DNA from: Castellaniella sp041675725
GTDB taxonomy: Bacteria > Pseudomonadota > Gammaproteobacteria > Burkholderiales > Burkholderiaceae_B
DNA length: 64,000 bases
NCBI RefSeq assembly: GCF_041675725.1
Contig: NZ_JBAYTI010000002.1
Coordinates: 26,052 to 90,051 of the forward strand
Direction of reading: 5' to 3'
The notes below the pieces were generated by a model. That model did no database searches. It worked only from the letters and a program-made list of their open reading frames with translations, and was not told the origin of the DNA. Every line of letters begins with the position of its first letter. The first letter of the stretch is position 1. This document shows positions 56,355 through 64,000 of the stretch, piece after piece. A program made the translations under genes and the position numbers.

Positions 56355-57764
56355 ATGTCTTCTGCTGCACTCGCCCCGGCGCCTGGTTCCTCCCTGTCCG
56401 ATTGGCTGTCCTATATCGAAGCCCTGCATCCGCAAACGATCGACCTGGGGCTCGACCGGATCCGCACAGTCGCCAGCCGCCTCGGGGTTTCGCTGGATTG
56501 CGTCAAGATCGTGGTGGCAGGTACCAACGGCAAGGGTTCCACCTGTGCCATGCTCGAGTCCATCCTGCTGAATGCCGGCTACAAGGTGGGCAAATACACC
56601 TCGCCCCACCTCCTGCGTTTCAACGAGCGCATTTGCATACAGGGTACGCAGGCCACCGATGAGGCCATCGTGCACGGTCTGGAGCGCGTTGAAGCCCACC
56701 GTGACGGGATCAGCCTGACCTACTTCGAAATGACGACCCTGGCGGCGCTTCTACTGTTTCAGGATGCCGGGCTGGACGTGGTCGTGCTCGAGGTCGGCCT
56801 CGGGGGGCGGCTCGACGCCGTCAACATCATCGATGCGGATTGCGCCATTCTCACCAGCGTCGATCTCGACCATACCGAATGGCTGGGCAATACGCGTGAA
56901 GCGATCGGCCTCGAAAAAGCCCATGTCTTCCGCGCCGGGAAACCCGCCATCTGCGCCGATCCCATGCCGCCGGAAAGCGTCGCAGAGTACGCTCGGCAAA
57001 TCGGCGCCGACTTGTGGCGTGTCAGTGTCGATTTCAATTATTCGGGGGACCGGCAGCAGTGGGCCTACGGTGGCCGCAGCCAACGCCGCCATGCACTGGC
57101 GTATCCCGCTCTGCGGGGGGCCAACCAGCTGCTCAACGCATCGGCTGCGCTGGCAGCGCTCGAGGCGCTGTCCGACCGCCTGGTCGTCACCCAGCAAGAG
57201 GTCCGCCAGGGTCTGCTGCACGTTCAATTGCCCGGCCGCCTGCAGATTCTGCCCGGCTTGCCGCACACGATCCTCGACGTCGCCCACAATCCGCACGCGG
57301 CTGCGGCACTTGGGCAAAATCTCGATAGCATGGGGCATTACCCGCACACTTTCGCGGTGGTCGGGATGTTGCACGACAAGGCCATTGCCGAAACCCTGCA
57401 GCGGCTGTCACGTCGAGTAGACCGCTGGATGTGCGCGACCCTGGGCGGGCCGCGCGGCACGCGTGCGCAAGAGCTGGCCGATATCGTGCGCCAGATCAGC
57501 GGCGACTCGGCCCCGGTCGATCCCTTCATTGCGCAGGCCAGCGAGGTGCAGCGCAGCCACAAGCCCGGGGTGCGGCCGATGACGCGGCCCGCCGTGCAGG
57601 CGCGCGACGTGCGCGTCTACACCTTCGAAAGCCCGGCACTGGCCTTTGCCGAAGCCCGCAAGATGGCGACGGACAATGATAGAATTCTGGTGTTTGGCTC
57701 GTTTGCCACCGTAGGTCCGGTGCTCGACGTCCTGCGCCAGGAAGGCAGGGACGTCCTGCCATGA
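56355..57764 (+). CDS. folC: Bifunctional dihydrofolate/folylpolyglutamate synthase
   Basis: Adds glutamate to dihydropteroate and to reduced folates. 469 residues, Mur-ligase fold: P-loop VVAGTNGKGSTCAMLESILL (about 55-74), the YTSPHLLRFNERI loop, VGLGGRLDAVN and LDHTEWLGNT; C-terminal domain with ILDVAHNPHAAAAL. It follows the lpdA hairpins and leads into the SPOR-cvpA-purF run. Confidence 0.96.
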   Translation: MSSAALAPAPGSSLSDWLSYIEALHPQTIDLGLDRIRTVASRLGVSLDCVKIVVAGTNGKGSTCAMLESILLNAGYKVGKYTSPHLLRFNERICIQGTQATDEAIVHGLERVEAHRDGISLTYFEMTTLAALLLFQDAGLDVVVLEVGLGGRLDAVNIIDADCAILTSVDLDHTEWLGNTREAIGLEKAHVFRAGKPAICADPMPPESVAEYARQIGADLWRVSVDFNYSGDRQQWAYGGRSQRRHALAYPALRGANQLLNASAALAALEALSDRLVVTQQEVRQGLLHVQLPGRLQILPGLPHTILDVAHNPHAAAALGQNLDSMGHYPHTFAVVGMLHDKAIAETLQRLSRRVDRWMCATLGGPRGTRAQELADIVRQISGDSAPVDPFIAQASEVQRSHKPGVRPMTRPAVQARDVRVYTFESPALAFAEARKMATDNDRILVFGSFATVGPVLDVLRQEGRDVLP

Positions 57765-57802
57765 ACAGGCCTTTGCCTCCAGTCTGATGGGTATGCTGCA
57801 CC

Positions 57803-58612
57803 ATGTTCTTTCGCAAGAAACCTGAAGCCGAAAGGCGTTCTGCATCTCGCGGCGGGGCTGCCGAAGCGGCCCGGATCAAGGAACTGCGCATCCAGGCCCG
57901 GCGGCGTCTGGTCGGTGCTCTGGTACTGGTGCTGACCGCCTTCATTCTGGTGACCTGGCTGTTCGATGAGCCGGTCTCCGAACCCGCCCCGGCCCCCATC
58001 ATCGTGCCGGCGCCGCCTTCGGGCCTGCCATCGGGCGATGAATTCTCCGCCATTTCCGAGCCAGATGACGCGCCGGCGCCCGACACGGCATCCGGCGCCA
58101 TCACGACCCTGGCCGAGCCCTCGGGTGAATCGCCGCCGGGCGAAGCCGCGCCCGGCACCGAAGCCCCGCCAGCCCAGCAAGCGGCCGAGGGCGCCGAAAC
58201 GCGTGTGCCCGTCCCAGAAGGGTCGCAAGCCGATTCACCCCCCTCCAGTCGCAACGAGCGCAGTCCCGCATCGGCCGCGGCCGCCGCCGACACCCGCACG
58301 GACGATGGCTCGGTCGCGCTGGCCTTGCTGGCGGGCAAGACGCCGCCCACCGCCACACCGCCCGCGGCGGCTGCGTCGGGGCGCTATTATCTGCAGGTGG
58401 CGGCTTACGCCACCGAACAGGACGCGATCAAACGCCGCGATAGCCTGCACCAGGCCGGTGTCAGCAACGCCTACGTGGAAACGGCCCAGTCGGGCGGCCG
58501 CACGGTGCATCGCCTGCGCGTGGGTCCGTTCAGCTCCCATGAGGCCGCGCAGGCAGCCCAGACCCGCTTGCGGGCCCTGGGCTACGAAAACGGTCTCATC
58601 GCCGGCCAGTGA
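57803..58612 (+). CDS. SPOR-domain membrane protein
   Basis: A 269-residue protein with a basic cytoplasmic N-terminus, one transmembrane helix (about 36-53, LVGALVLVLTAFILVTWLF), a long Pro/Ala/Glu-rich periplasmic linker, and a C-terminal SPOR domain (about 192-268: GRYYLQVAAYATEQDAIKRR ... VHRLRVGPFSSHEAAQAAQT). SPOR domains bind denuded glycan strands at the septum. The position between folC and cvpA is the same as that of DedD in E. coli. Its TGA overlaps the cvpA GTG. Confidence 0.88.
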   Translation: MFFRKKPEAERRSASRGGAAEAARIKELRIQARRRLVGALVLVLTAFILVTWLFDEPVSEPAPAPIIVPAPPSGLPSGDEFSAISEPDDAPAPDTASGAITTLAEPSGESPPGEAAPGTEAPPAQQAAEGAETRVPVPEGSQADSPPSSRNERSPASAAAAADTRTDDGSVALALLAGKTPPTATPPAAAASGRYYLQVAAYATEQDAIKRRDSLHQAGVSNAYVETAQSGGRTVHRLRVGPFSSHEAAQAAQTRLRALGYENGLIAGQ

Positions 58613-59097
58613 CCAGCTTCGACTACTTCGTGCTGGCCATCCTGGCCGTGTCCGCCGTCATTGGGTTGCTGCGCGGGTTCCTGCGCGAGGTCTTGTCGCT
58701 CGTTGCCTACCTGGCTGCCTTCATGGCGGCCATCTGGTGGGGGCCCCGGGCGTCCGAATGGCTGATCCCCCTGATCGACAATGGCCTGTTGCGCAACTTG
58801 GCGGCCTACGGCGCGGTCTTCGTCGCCGGCTTGCTGTTGCTGGGCCTGCTCAACATGGCGTTGGGGGCGCTGGTCGACCGCACCGGCCTGACCCCGGCAG
58901 ACCACGGCCTGGGGGCCCTGTTTGGTGCTGCGCGTGGCATCGTGCTCGTTCTGGCGCTGGTGGGTCTTGCGGGCTACACGGAACTGCCCAAAGAACCCTG
59001 GTGGCGGCAGGCCCGCACCTCTGCAGCCGCTGAACGCGGTTTCGTGCAGATCAAGTCCATGTTGCCTGCTTCGATCGCAGAACTTCTCCCTTATTAG
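58609..59097 (+). CDS. cvpA: CvpA family inner-membrane protein
   Basis: A 162-residue protein with four hydrophobic helices. The N-terminal DYFVLAILAVSAVIGLLRGF and GFLREVLSLVAYLAAFMAA blocks are the CvpA family signature. It starts with GTG overlapping the previous stop (GTGA) and lies 15 bases before purF, the partner gene it accompanies in E. coli. Its role (colicin V production, envelope homeostasis) is only loosely defined. Confidence 0.92.
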   Translation: MTSFDYFVLAILAVSAVIGLLRGFLREVLSLVAYLAAFMAAIWWGPRASEWLIPLIDNGLLRNLAAYGAVFVAGLLLLGLLNMALGALVDRTGLTPADHGLGALFGAARGIVLVLALVGLAGYTELPKEPWWRQARTSAAAERGFVQIKSMLPASIAELLPY

Positions 59098-59112
59098 CCG
59101 GAACCTCATCGC

Positions 59113-60615
59113 ATGTGTGGAATCGTAGGCGTCATGGGCAAAAGCCCCGTCAATCAACTGATTTATGACAGCCTGCTGCTTTTGCAGCACCGTGGCCAGG
59201 ATGCGGCCGGGATGGCCACCGCTCATGGGCCTTTCTTCAATGTGCACAAGGCGCACGGCCTGGTGCGTGACGTTTTCCGAACGCGCAACATGCGGGCCTT
59301 GCCAGGCAACAGCGGGCTGGGCCAGGTGCGCTATCCGACCGCCGGCTCCAGCGTCAGCGTAGACGAGGCGCAGCCTTTCTACGTCAATGCCCCATTTGGG
59401 ATCACGTTCGTGCACAACGGCAACCTGACCAACTGGCACGAACTGCGCGAGTCCTTGTTCAAGCACGACAGGCGGCACATCAATACCAATTCCGATTCAG
59501 AAGTCCTGCTCAATGTCTTTGCCCATGAACTGCAACAGGCATCCAATGGCGTGAGCCTGGATGCGGCCGCCATATTCGAAGCGGTGCGCGCCGTCCACCG
59601 CAGGGCGCGCGGCGCCTATGCCGTCATTGCCCATATCAGCCGCTTCGGGCTGGTGGCCTTCCGTGACCCGCACGGGATTCGGCCGCTATGTCTGGGGCGC
59701 CACGAGACCGATCAGGGCACGGAATGGATGCTGGCTTCCGAATCGGTCGCCTTGACCGGTACCGGGTTTTCACTGGTGCGTGATATCGAGCCGGGCGAGG
59801 CGGTCGTGATTACCGAAGCGGGCGAGCTCAGCCAGGCGCCATGCACAGAGTCCGCCAGCCAACGCACGCCCTGTATTTTCGAGTACGTGTATTTTGCGCG
59901 GCCCGATTCGATCATGGATGGCATTTCGGTCTACAGCGCGCGTTTGCACATGGGCGAATACCTGGCGGATCACGTGGCCAAAAGCCTGCGCCTGGGGGAT
60001 ATCGACGTCGTCATGCCCATTCCGGATTCATCCAGGCCGTCGGCCATGCAGCTGGCCTCGCATCTCGGCCTGGACTACCGCGAAGGTTTTATCAAGAATC
60101 GTTATATTGGCCGCACGTTCATCATGCCGGGCCAGACGGTGCGCAAGCAATCGGTTCGCCAGAAGCTCAGTGCCATCGATCTCGAGTTTCGCGGCAAGAA
60201 CGTACTGCTGGTCGACGATTCGATCGTGCGCGGCACGACCAGCCGGCAGATCGTCGAGATGGCGCGCAGCGCGGGCGCCCACAAAGTGTACTTTGCCTCG
60301 GCCGCCCCGGCCGTGCGTTTCCCGAATGTGTACGGCATCGACATGCCCACCCAGGACGAACTCATCGCGACAGGCCGCACCACCGAAGACATTGCCCGCG
60401 AGATCGGCGCGGATGGCCTGGTCTTTCAGAACCTGGCCGATCTAAAACAGTCTTTGCGGGATCTGAATCCTGCCCTCGAGACGTTCGAGTGCTCGTGTTT
60501 CGACGGCGACTACGTCACGGGCGACGTCGACCAGGCCTATCTGGCCCGCTTGCGCCTCGAGCGCCACCCAAGCCAGCGCTCGGGGGCCATCAGCCAGGTG
60601 GGCGACGACCGCTAG
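59113..60615 (+). CDS. purF: Amidophosphoribosyltransferase
   Basis: First committed step of purine synthesis: transfers glutamine amide nitrogen to PRPP. 500 residues. The N-terminal nucleophile is Cys2 (MCGIVGVMGKS) with no propeptide, as in E. coli. Glutaminase residues in VHNGNLTNWHELR and NSDSEVLLN; PRPP-binding loop NVLLVDDSIVRGTTSRQIVE near residue 370. CSCFDGDYVTGD near the C-terminus is the usual gram-negative ending. Confidence 0.97.
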   Translation: MCGIVGVMGKSPVNQLIYDSLLLLQHRGQDAAGMATAHGPFFNVHKAHGLVRDVFRTRNMRALPGNSGLGQVRYPTAGSSVSVDEAQPFYVNAPFGITFVHNGNLTNWHELRESLFKHDRRHINTNSDSEVLLNVFAHELQQASNGVSLDAAAIFEAVRAVHRRARGAYAVIAHISRFGLVAFRDPHGIRPLCLGRHETDQGTEWMLASESVALTGTGFSLVRDIEPGEAVVITEAGELSQAPCTESASQRTPCIFEYVYFARPDSIMDGISVYSARLHMGEYLADHVAKSLRLGDIDVVMPIPDSSRPSAMQLASHLGLDYREGFIKNRYIGRTFIMPGQTVRKQSVRQKLSAIDLEFRGKNVLLVDDSIVRGTTSRQIVEMARSAGAHKVYFASAAPAVRFPNVYGIDMPTQDELIATGRTTEDIAREIGADGLVFQNLADLKQSLRDLNPALETFECSCFDGDYVTGDVDQAYLARLRLERHPSQRSGAISQVGDDR

Positions 60616-60630
60616 CCAGGCACGCCGGCC

Positions 60631-61107
60631 TCAGGCTCGGCGCAACAGCACCCAGATGGACAGCAGTGCACAGAACCCAAAGCAGGCCAGGCCCCACAAG
60701 GCGTATTCGATACCCAGCAGGCTGACCCGCGCATCGCTGCAGCTGGCCTGTATGCCGAACAGCCAGGGCAGGGCGCCGTCCAGCCCGGATGCGGTCATAA
60801 AGCGGTCGGCAAAGGTTTGCGCGCAGGAAAACGAGACGGCGGCGACCCGGTACTGGTACCAGGCAGCCGCCATCCCGGCCGCCGACGACAGCAGGGCCAG
60901 CAGGGCCCCGAGCCGTTGCCAAAGGCCGGATGCCCGCCCCGCGCTGGCCAGCAGGCAGACGACGGCCACGACCAGCAAGATGAAGCGCTGCAATACGCAC
61001 CAGGCACAGGGCCGCATGTCGAATACGTGTTGCGACACCAGCGCCACAGCCAGCGCGGCGATGCAAACCAGGGCCACGATACGCAAAAGAAAACGGGAGG
61101 TGAACAT
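60631..61107 (-). CDS. dsbB: Disulfide bond formation protein DsbB
   Basis: A 158-residue inner-membrane oxidoreductase with four helices that passes electrons from DsbA to quinone. First periplasmic pair CAWC (MRPCAWCVLQRF, near residues 34-37), second pair in VSFSCAQTF and IQASCSDARVSLLGI. The residue Arg in LQRF, used for quinone binding in E. coli (R48), is conserved. Convergent with purF across 15 bases. No dsbA in the window. Confidence 0.93.
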   Translation of the reverse strand: MFTSRFLLRIVALVCIAALAVALVSQHVFDMRPCAWCVLQRFILLVVAVVCLLASAGRASGLWQRLGALLALLSSAAGMAAAWYQYRVAAVSFSCAQTFADRFMTASGLDGALPWLFGIQASCSDARVSLLGIEYALWGLACFGFCALLSIWVLLRRA

Positions 61108-61166
61108 GCTGTCGGCGCGGCGGGCAGAGTCAGGAAGATGTGTCAGTGTACGCGATCATGACGTCG

Positions 61167-63791
61167 TCAGGCGCCGGATTTAGGCACGGGCGCCGGTGAA
61201 TCCGGCGCGGTGCTGGGCATGCCCAGCGCGTTGAGCAAATCCCGTTCGAACTGTCTTTGGGTACGCGCCTGGTCGAGGCTTTCAGCCTCCAGGATGAAGA
61301 TGTCTTCGACCCGATCGCCCAGGGTCATGATTTTCGCCATTTTCAGATCGATGCCATAGCGCGTGAAGATACGCGCAAGATCGTGCAGCAGGCCAGGACG
61401 ATCGGCCGCCTGGATGGACAGCCTCCAGCTGTGCGCCTGTGTATCGGCCGCCAGATTGATGTCCGGCACCACTGGAAAGACGCGGGCTCGGCGCGATCGG
61501 CTCAATCGCGCAGTATGCGATACGGCGACGTCTGGACGGCCTTCGAGTACCGCTTGCAGGCCGTGCTCGAGGACGGCTGCGCGCGCCCGCGCGTCGCGCT
61601 CGCCTTCTGGCAGCAGCACAATGAAGCTGTCCAGGGCCCAGCCCTGTCGGGTCGTGTGGATGCGGGCATCCTGGATGCTCAGCCCATGCCGGTCGAAACA
61701 GGCACAGATGTCCACGAACAGGTCGGGCCGGTCAGGCGCATAAGCCATGACCTGAAGGACGTCGCCCGGTGTCGGAATGCGCACGCGCACGACGGGATCG
61801 GGGCCTTCGTGCACCGCGTGCAGCTGGCGCGTATGCCAGGCGATTTCGTTGGCGTCGTGACGCAGAAAATAGGCGACATCCAGCTGGGCCCAGAAGGCAT
61901 CCCGGCTTTCGTCGCGCAGCCCTATGAGCCGGATTTGCGCGGCAGCGGCCTCTTTGCGCAGGGCCAAGACGGCATGGGCATCGGGTTGGGCGCCCCCCAG
62001 TGCATCCAGGGTCTTGTGGTACAGCTCTTCCAGCAGCCTGCCTTTCCAGGCATTCCAGATGTGCGGACCGGTACCGCGAATGTCGGCGACCGTAAGCAGA
62101 TAAAGCGCGGCCAGCCTGCGTTGCGATCCGACTCGCAGGGCGAACTCATGGATGACCGCCGGATCGCTGAGATCGCGCTTTTGGGCCACCCTGGAGAACG
62201 TCAGATGCTCGCGTACCAGAAAATCAAGCAGCGCGATGGCGGGCCGGTCCAGGCCATGACGACGCGCAAACCGGCGCACCTCGGCCGCCCCCAGCACCGA
62301 GTGATCTCCACCCCGGCCTTTGGCAATATCATGAAACAAAGCGGCGACATAAAGCAGCCAGGCATCATCCAGATCGGCCATCAACTGACTGGCCAGCGGA
62401 TCCATCTGGGCATGTTCGGGTTGCGTAAAGCGTCGCAGATTGCGTACCACCATGAGCAAGTGCTGATCCACCGTATATGCATGGAACAGGTCGTGCTGCA
62501 TTTGCCCCACGATGCGCCGAAATGGCGGCAAGTAGCGCGGCAGAATATTCCACAGAGCCATGTCGCGCAGAGCACGCACGATGCCGCGCGGTTGCTGGAG
62601 AATCAGCAGGAACAGCTGGCGATGCGCAGGATCATCCCGGAAACTGCGGTCGATGCGCTGGCGTGCATGCCACATTGCGCGCAGCGTGCCTGCCGTCATG
62701 CCCTGCAGCCTCGGGTTCTGCTGCATCAGCAGGAACGCCTTGAGGAGCAGACCGGGCTGGCGGGCGAAGGCTTCCTCGTCGTTCAGGGCCAGGCGGTCGC
62801 GGCGTACGCTGAAGTCTTCATCCAGCCTGAGATCCTCGCCCGGCGGCATGGGAAAGAGCCGCTCTTCCAGATTCAGCATGATCAGGCGATTCATCTGGCT
62901 GACGACGTGCGCCGCCCAATAATATCGCTGCATCAGCAATTCGCTGGCCCGCCGCGGGGGGCGGTCGACGAATCCGTACAATGGGGCCAGGCGGGGTTGC
63001 AAGTCGAACAGGACCCGATCTTCGCGCCGCCCGCAGAGTATGTGCAGCTCGATGCGCAGCCGCTTGAAAGCCAGTTCAGCGCGCCGCAACGAACGAAACT
63101 CGGCGGCCGTCAGCAGATCGGTCCGGGCCACCGCACGCCAGTCGTGGCCATAGCCCGCGGCGCGGGCCAGCCAGAGCAGAACCTGCAGATCTCTCAGGCC
63201 GCCCGGCGACTCTTTGCAGTTTGGCTCGAGAGCATAAGGCGTATCGTGGTAGTGCGCGTGACGCTGCTGCATTTCTGCGCGCTTGTCCAAGTAAAACTGA
63301 CGCGGATTCAGTTCGGCCTGCAGCTGGCTGGCGAAGCGTTTGAACAACCCACGGCTACCGGCCAGCCAGCGGGCTTCGAGCATCGAAGTCTGTACGGTGA
63401 TGTCAGCTGCCGCCAGATGCCGGCACTGCTGCAGCGTACAGACATTGTGGCGCGGTTCAAGGCCCGCATCCCACAGGGCCGCCACCAGCGCCTGGATGCG
63501 GGCCTGGGCCTGTGTGTCGGCTGGCTCGCCGAGCAGGATCAATAGGTCCAGATCAGAGCCCGGGTAGAGTTCGCCGCGCCCGTACCCCCCGACCGCCGCC
63601 AAGCATGCGCCTGCGGGCAACGGGTGGTGCCCGAGCAGGGCCCGGACTGCTTCATCGGCTGCCCGCCGCAAGGCCCGTAGCAGCACTTCCGGCCGCAGGT
63701 GGCCGCGCCAGGCCTGCAGCGCCTGCTCGCGCCGCCCCTGCAGCTGCGCGCGAACGGCCGCGGCAGCGCCATCGGGGCGCGCCGTGTTCAT
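61167..63791 (-). CDS. glnD: Bifunctional uridylyltransferase/uridylyl-removing enzyme GlnD
   Basis: Senses glutamine and uridylylates or de-uridylylates PII proteins to control nitrogen metabolism. 874 residues: nucleotidyltransferase domain with VGGYGRGELYPGSDLDLLIL (GG...DxD motif, about 66-86), central linker, HD phosphohydrolase domain with VAALFHDIAKGRGGDHS (about 487-503), and two ACT domains at the C-terminus (DLFVDICACFDRHGLSIQDA; RPGLLHDLARIFTRYGIDLK). The start overlaps the map stop (ATGA). Confidence 0.97.
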   Translation of the reverse strand: MNTARPDGAAAAVRAQLQGRREQALQAWRGHLRPEVLLRALRRAADEAVRALLGHHPLPAGACLAAVGGYGRGELYPGSDLDLLILLGEPADTQAQARIQALVAALWDAGLEPRHNVCTLQQCRHLAAADITVQTSMLEARWLAGSRGLFKRFASQLQAELNPRQFYLDKRAEMQQRHAHYHDTPYALEPNCKESPGGLRDLQVLLWLARAAGYGHDWRAVARTDLLTAAEFRSLRRAELAFKRLRIELHILCGRREDRVLFDLQPRLAPLYGFVDRPPRRASELLMQRYYWAAHVVSQMNRLIMLNLEERLFPMPPGEDLRLDEDFSVRRDRLALNDEEAFARQPGLLLKAFLLMQQNPRLQGMTAGTLRAMWHARQRIDRSFRDDPAHRQLFLLILQQPRGIVRALRDMALWNILPRYLPPFRRIVGQMQHDLFHAYTVDQHLLMVVRNLRRFTQPEHAQMDPLASQLMADLDDAWLLYVAALFHDIAKGRGGDHSVLGAAEVRRFARRHGLDRPAIALLDFLVREHLTFSRVAQKRDLSDPAVIHEFALRVGSQRRLAALYLLTVADIRGTGPHIWNAWKGRLLEELYHKTLDALGGAQPDAHAVLALRKEAAAAQIRLIGLRDESRDAFWAQLDVAYFLRHDANEIAWHTRQLHAVHEGPDPVVRVRIPTPGDVLQVMAYAPDRPDLFVDICACFDRHGLSIQDARIHTTRQGWALDSFIVLLPEGERDARARAAVLEHGLQAVLEGRPDVAVSHTARLSRSRRARVFPVVPDINLAADTQAHSWRLSIQAADRPGLLHDLARIFTRYGIDLKMAKIMTLGDRVEDIFILEAESLDQARTQRQFERDLLNALGMPSTAPDSPAPVPKSGA

Positions 63792-64000
63792 GCCGTGCCG
63801 GGCTGATCCGCCAGGGCGGGAGGGGCTGGCATGCCGGGAGAAACGGTCAGGACTTCGTGGCCTGTTTCAGTAACGAGCACGGTATGCTCCCATTGAGCCG
63901 AGAGGCTGTGATCGCGGGTTACCACGGTCCATTGGTCGGCCAGCGTGCGGATTTCGCGCCGCCCGGCGTTGATCATGGGCTCTATGGTGAAGATCATCCC
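63788..64000 (-). CDS. map: Methionine aminopeptidase, C-terminal end (cut by window edge)
   Basis: Only the last 70 codons are visible; the gene continues beyond 64000. The frame reads GMIFTIEPMINAG at the edge, with the metal-binding Glu in TIEPMI, and then SAQWEHTVLVTETGHEVLT with the second metal-ligand Glu, both diagnostic of type I methionine aminopeptidase. The internal Met at 63997 is not the real start. A tail of about 19 residues rich in Pro and Ala follows the usual end. Confidence 0.93.
   Translation of the reverse strand, partial: GMIFTIEPMINAGRREIRTLADQWTVVTRDHSLSAQWEHTVLVTETGHEVLTVSPGMPAPPALADQPGTA

Noticed and set aside
61257..63545. 762-codon rightward open frame opposite glnD
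   Set aside because: The longest antisense frame in the window, but glnD carries clear catalytic motifs on the other strand and this frame has none.

Overview
The window is GC-rich, densely coded bacterial chromosome with no rRNA, tRNA, insertion sequence, phage or CRISPR signal. Gene content and order (leuC-leuD-leuB-asd-fimV-truA-trpF; folC-SPOR-cvpA-purF; aceE-aceF-lpdA divergent from a FixL/FixJ-like pair and folD-prlC; map-glnD at the right edge) point to a betaproteobacterium of the order Burkholderiales, most like the Alcaligenaceae (Bordetella, Castellaniella or Pusillimonas type). That placement is inferred from gene order and protein resemblance, not from a search.

Layout. 1-2612: end of a hemY-like gene, ppa and a fumarylacetoacetate-hydrolase-family gene, closed by a clear terminator. 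2745-12102: a compact Tad/Flp pilus operon (Flp-like pilin, TadG-like and TadE-like proteins, an unrecognised exported protein, CpaB, CpaC secretin, an FHA-CpaF fusion ATPase, TadB, TadC, a DUF192 protein). It has no TadZ/CpaE, no prepilin peptidase and no TadD. 12063-17204: a mixed block with a BPSS1780-type membrane protein, homoserine kinase, DusA, a CBS-domain protein, a YihY-family protein and a DUF2069 protein. 17249-26869: aroC, an M48 lipoprotein, leuCDB, asd, fimV and truA. 26977-32616: a TRAP transporter pair without its binding protein, trpF, and a three-gene ABC importer of the COG2984/4120/1101 type, all nearly or actually overlapping. 32688-39859: an RND tripartite efflux pump running into pdxJ, then a nitroreductase.

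39808-44334: a divergent copper module. copA and cueR run leftward from a MerR-type promoter with a 19-bp spacer and a perfect dyad; copZ and a flavoprotein disulfide reductase run rightward. 44331-49697: a leftward operon of histidine kinase, response regulator, folD and prlC. 49954-56243: the pyruvate dehydrogenase operon aceE-aceF-lpdA with three lipoyl domains in E2 plus E3, a structured leader and strong downstream hairpins. 56355-60615: folC, SPOR protein, cvpA, purF. 60631-64000 (leftward): dsbB, glnD, and the C-terminal end of map.

Most neighbours overlap by ATGA, GTGA or TGATG, so translational coupling is widespread. There is no gap above 300 bases; the largest is the 256-base aceE/histidine kinase intergenic region, annotated in detail. 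The least ordinary pieces are the Tad operon (fusion ATPase with a degenerate FHA site, one unrecognised exported protein, a terminal DUF192 protein), the copper module with its coupled reductase, and the coupling of trpF to an ABC importer.
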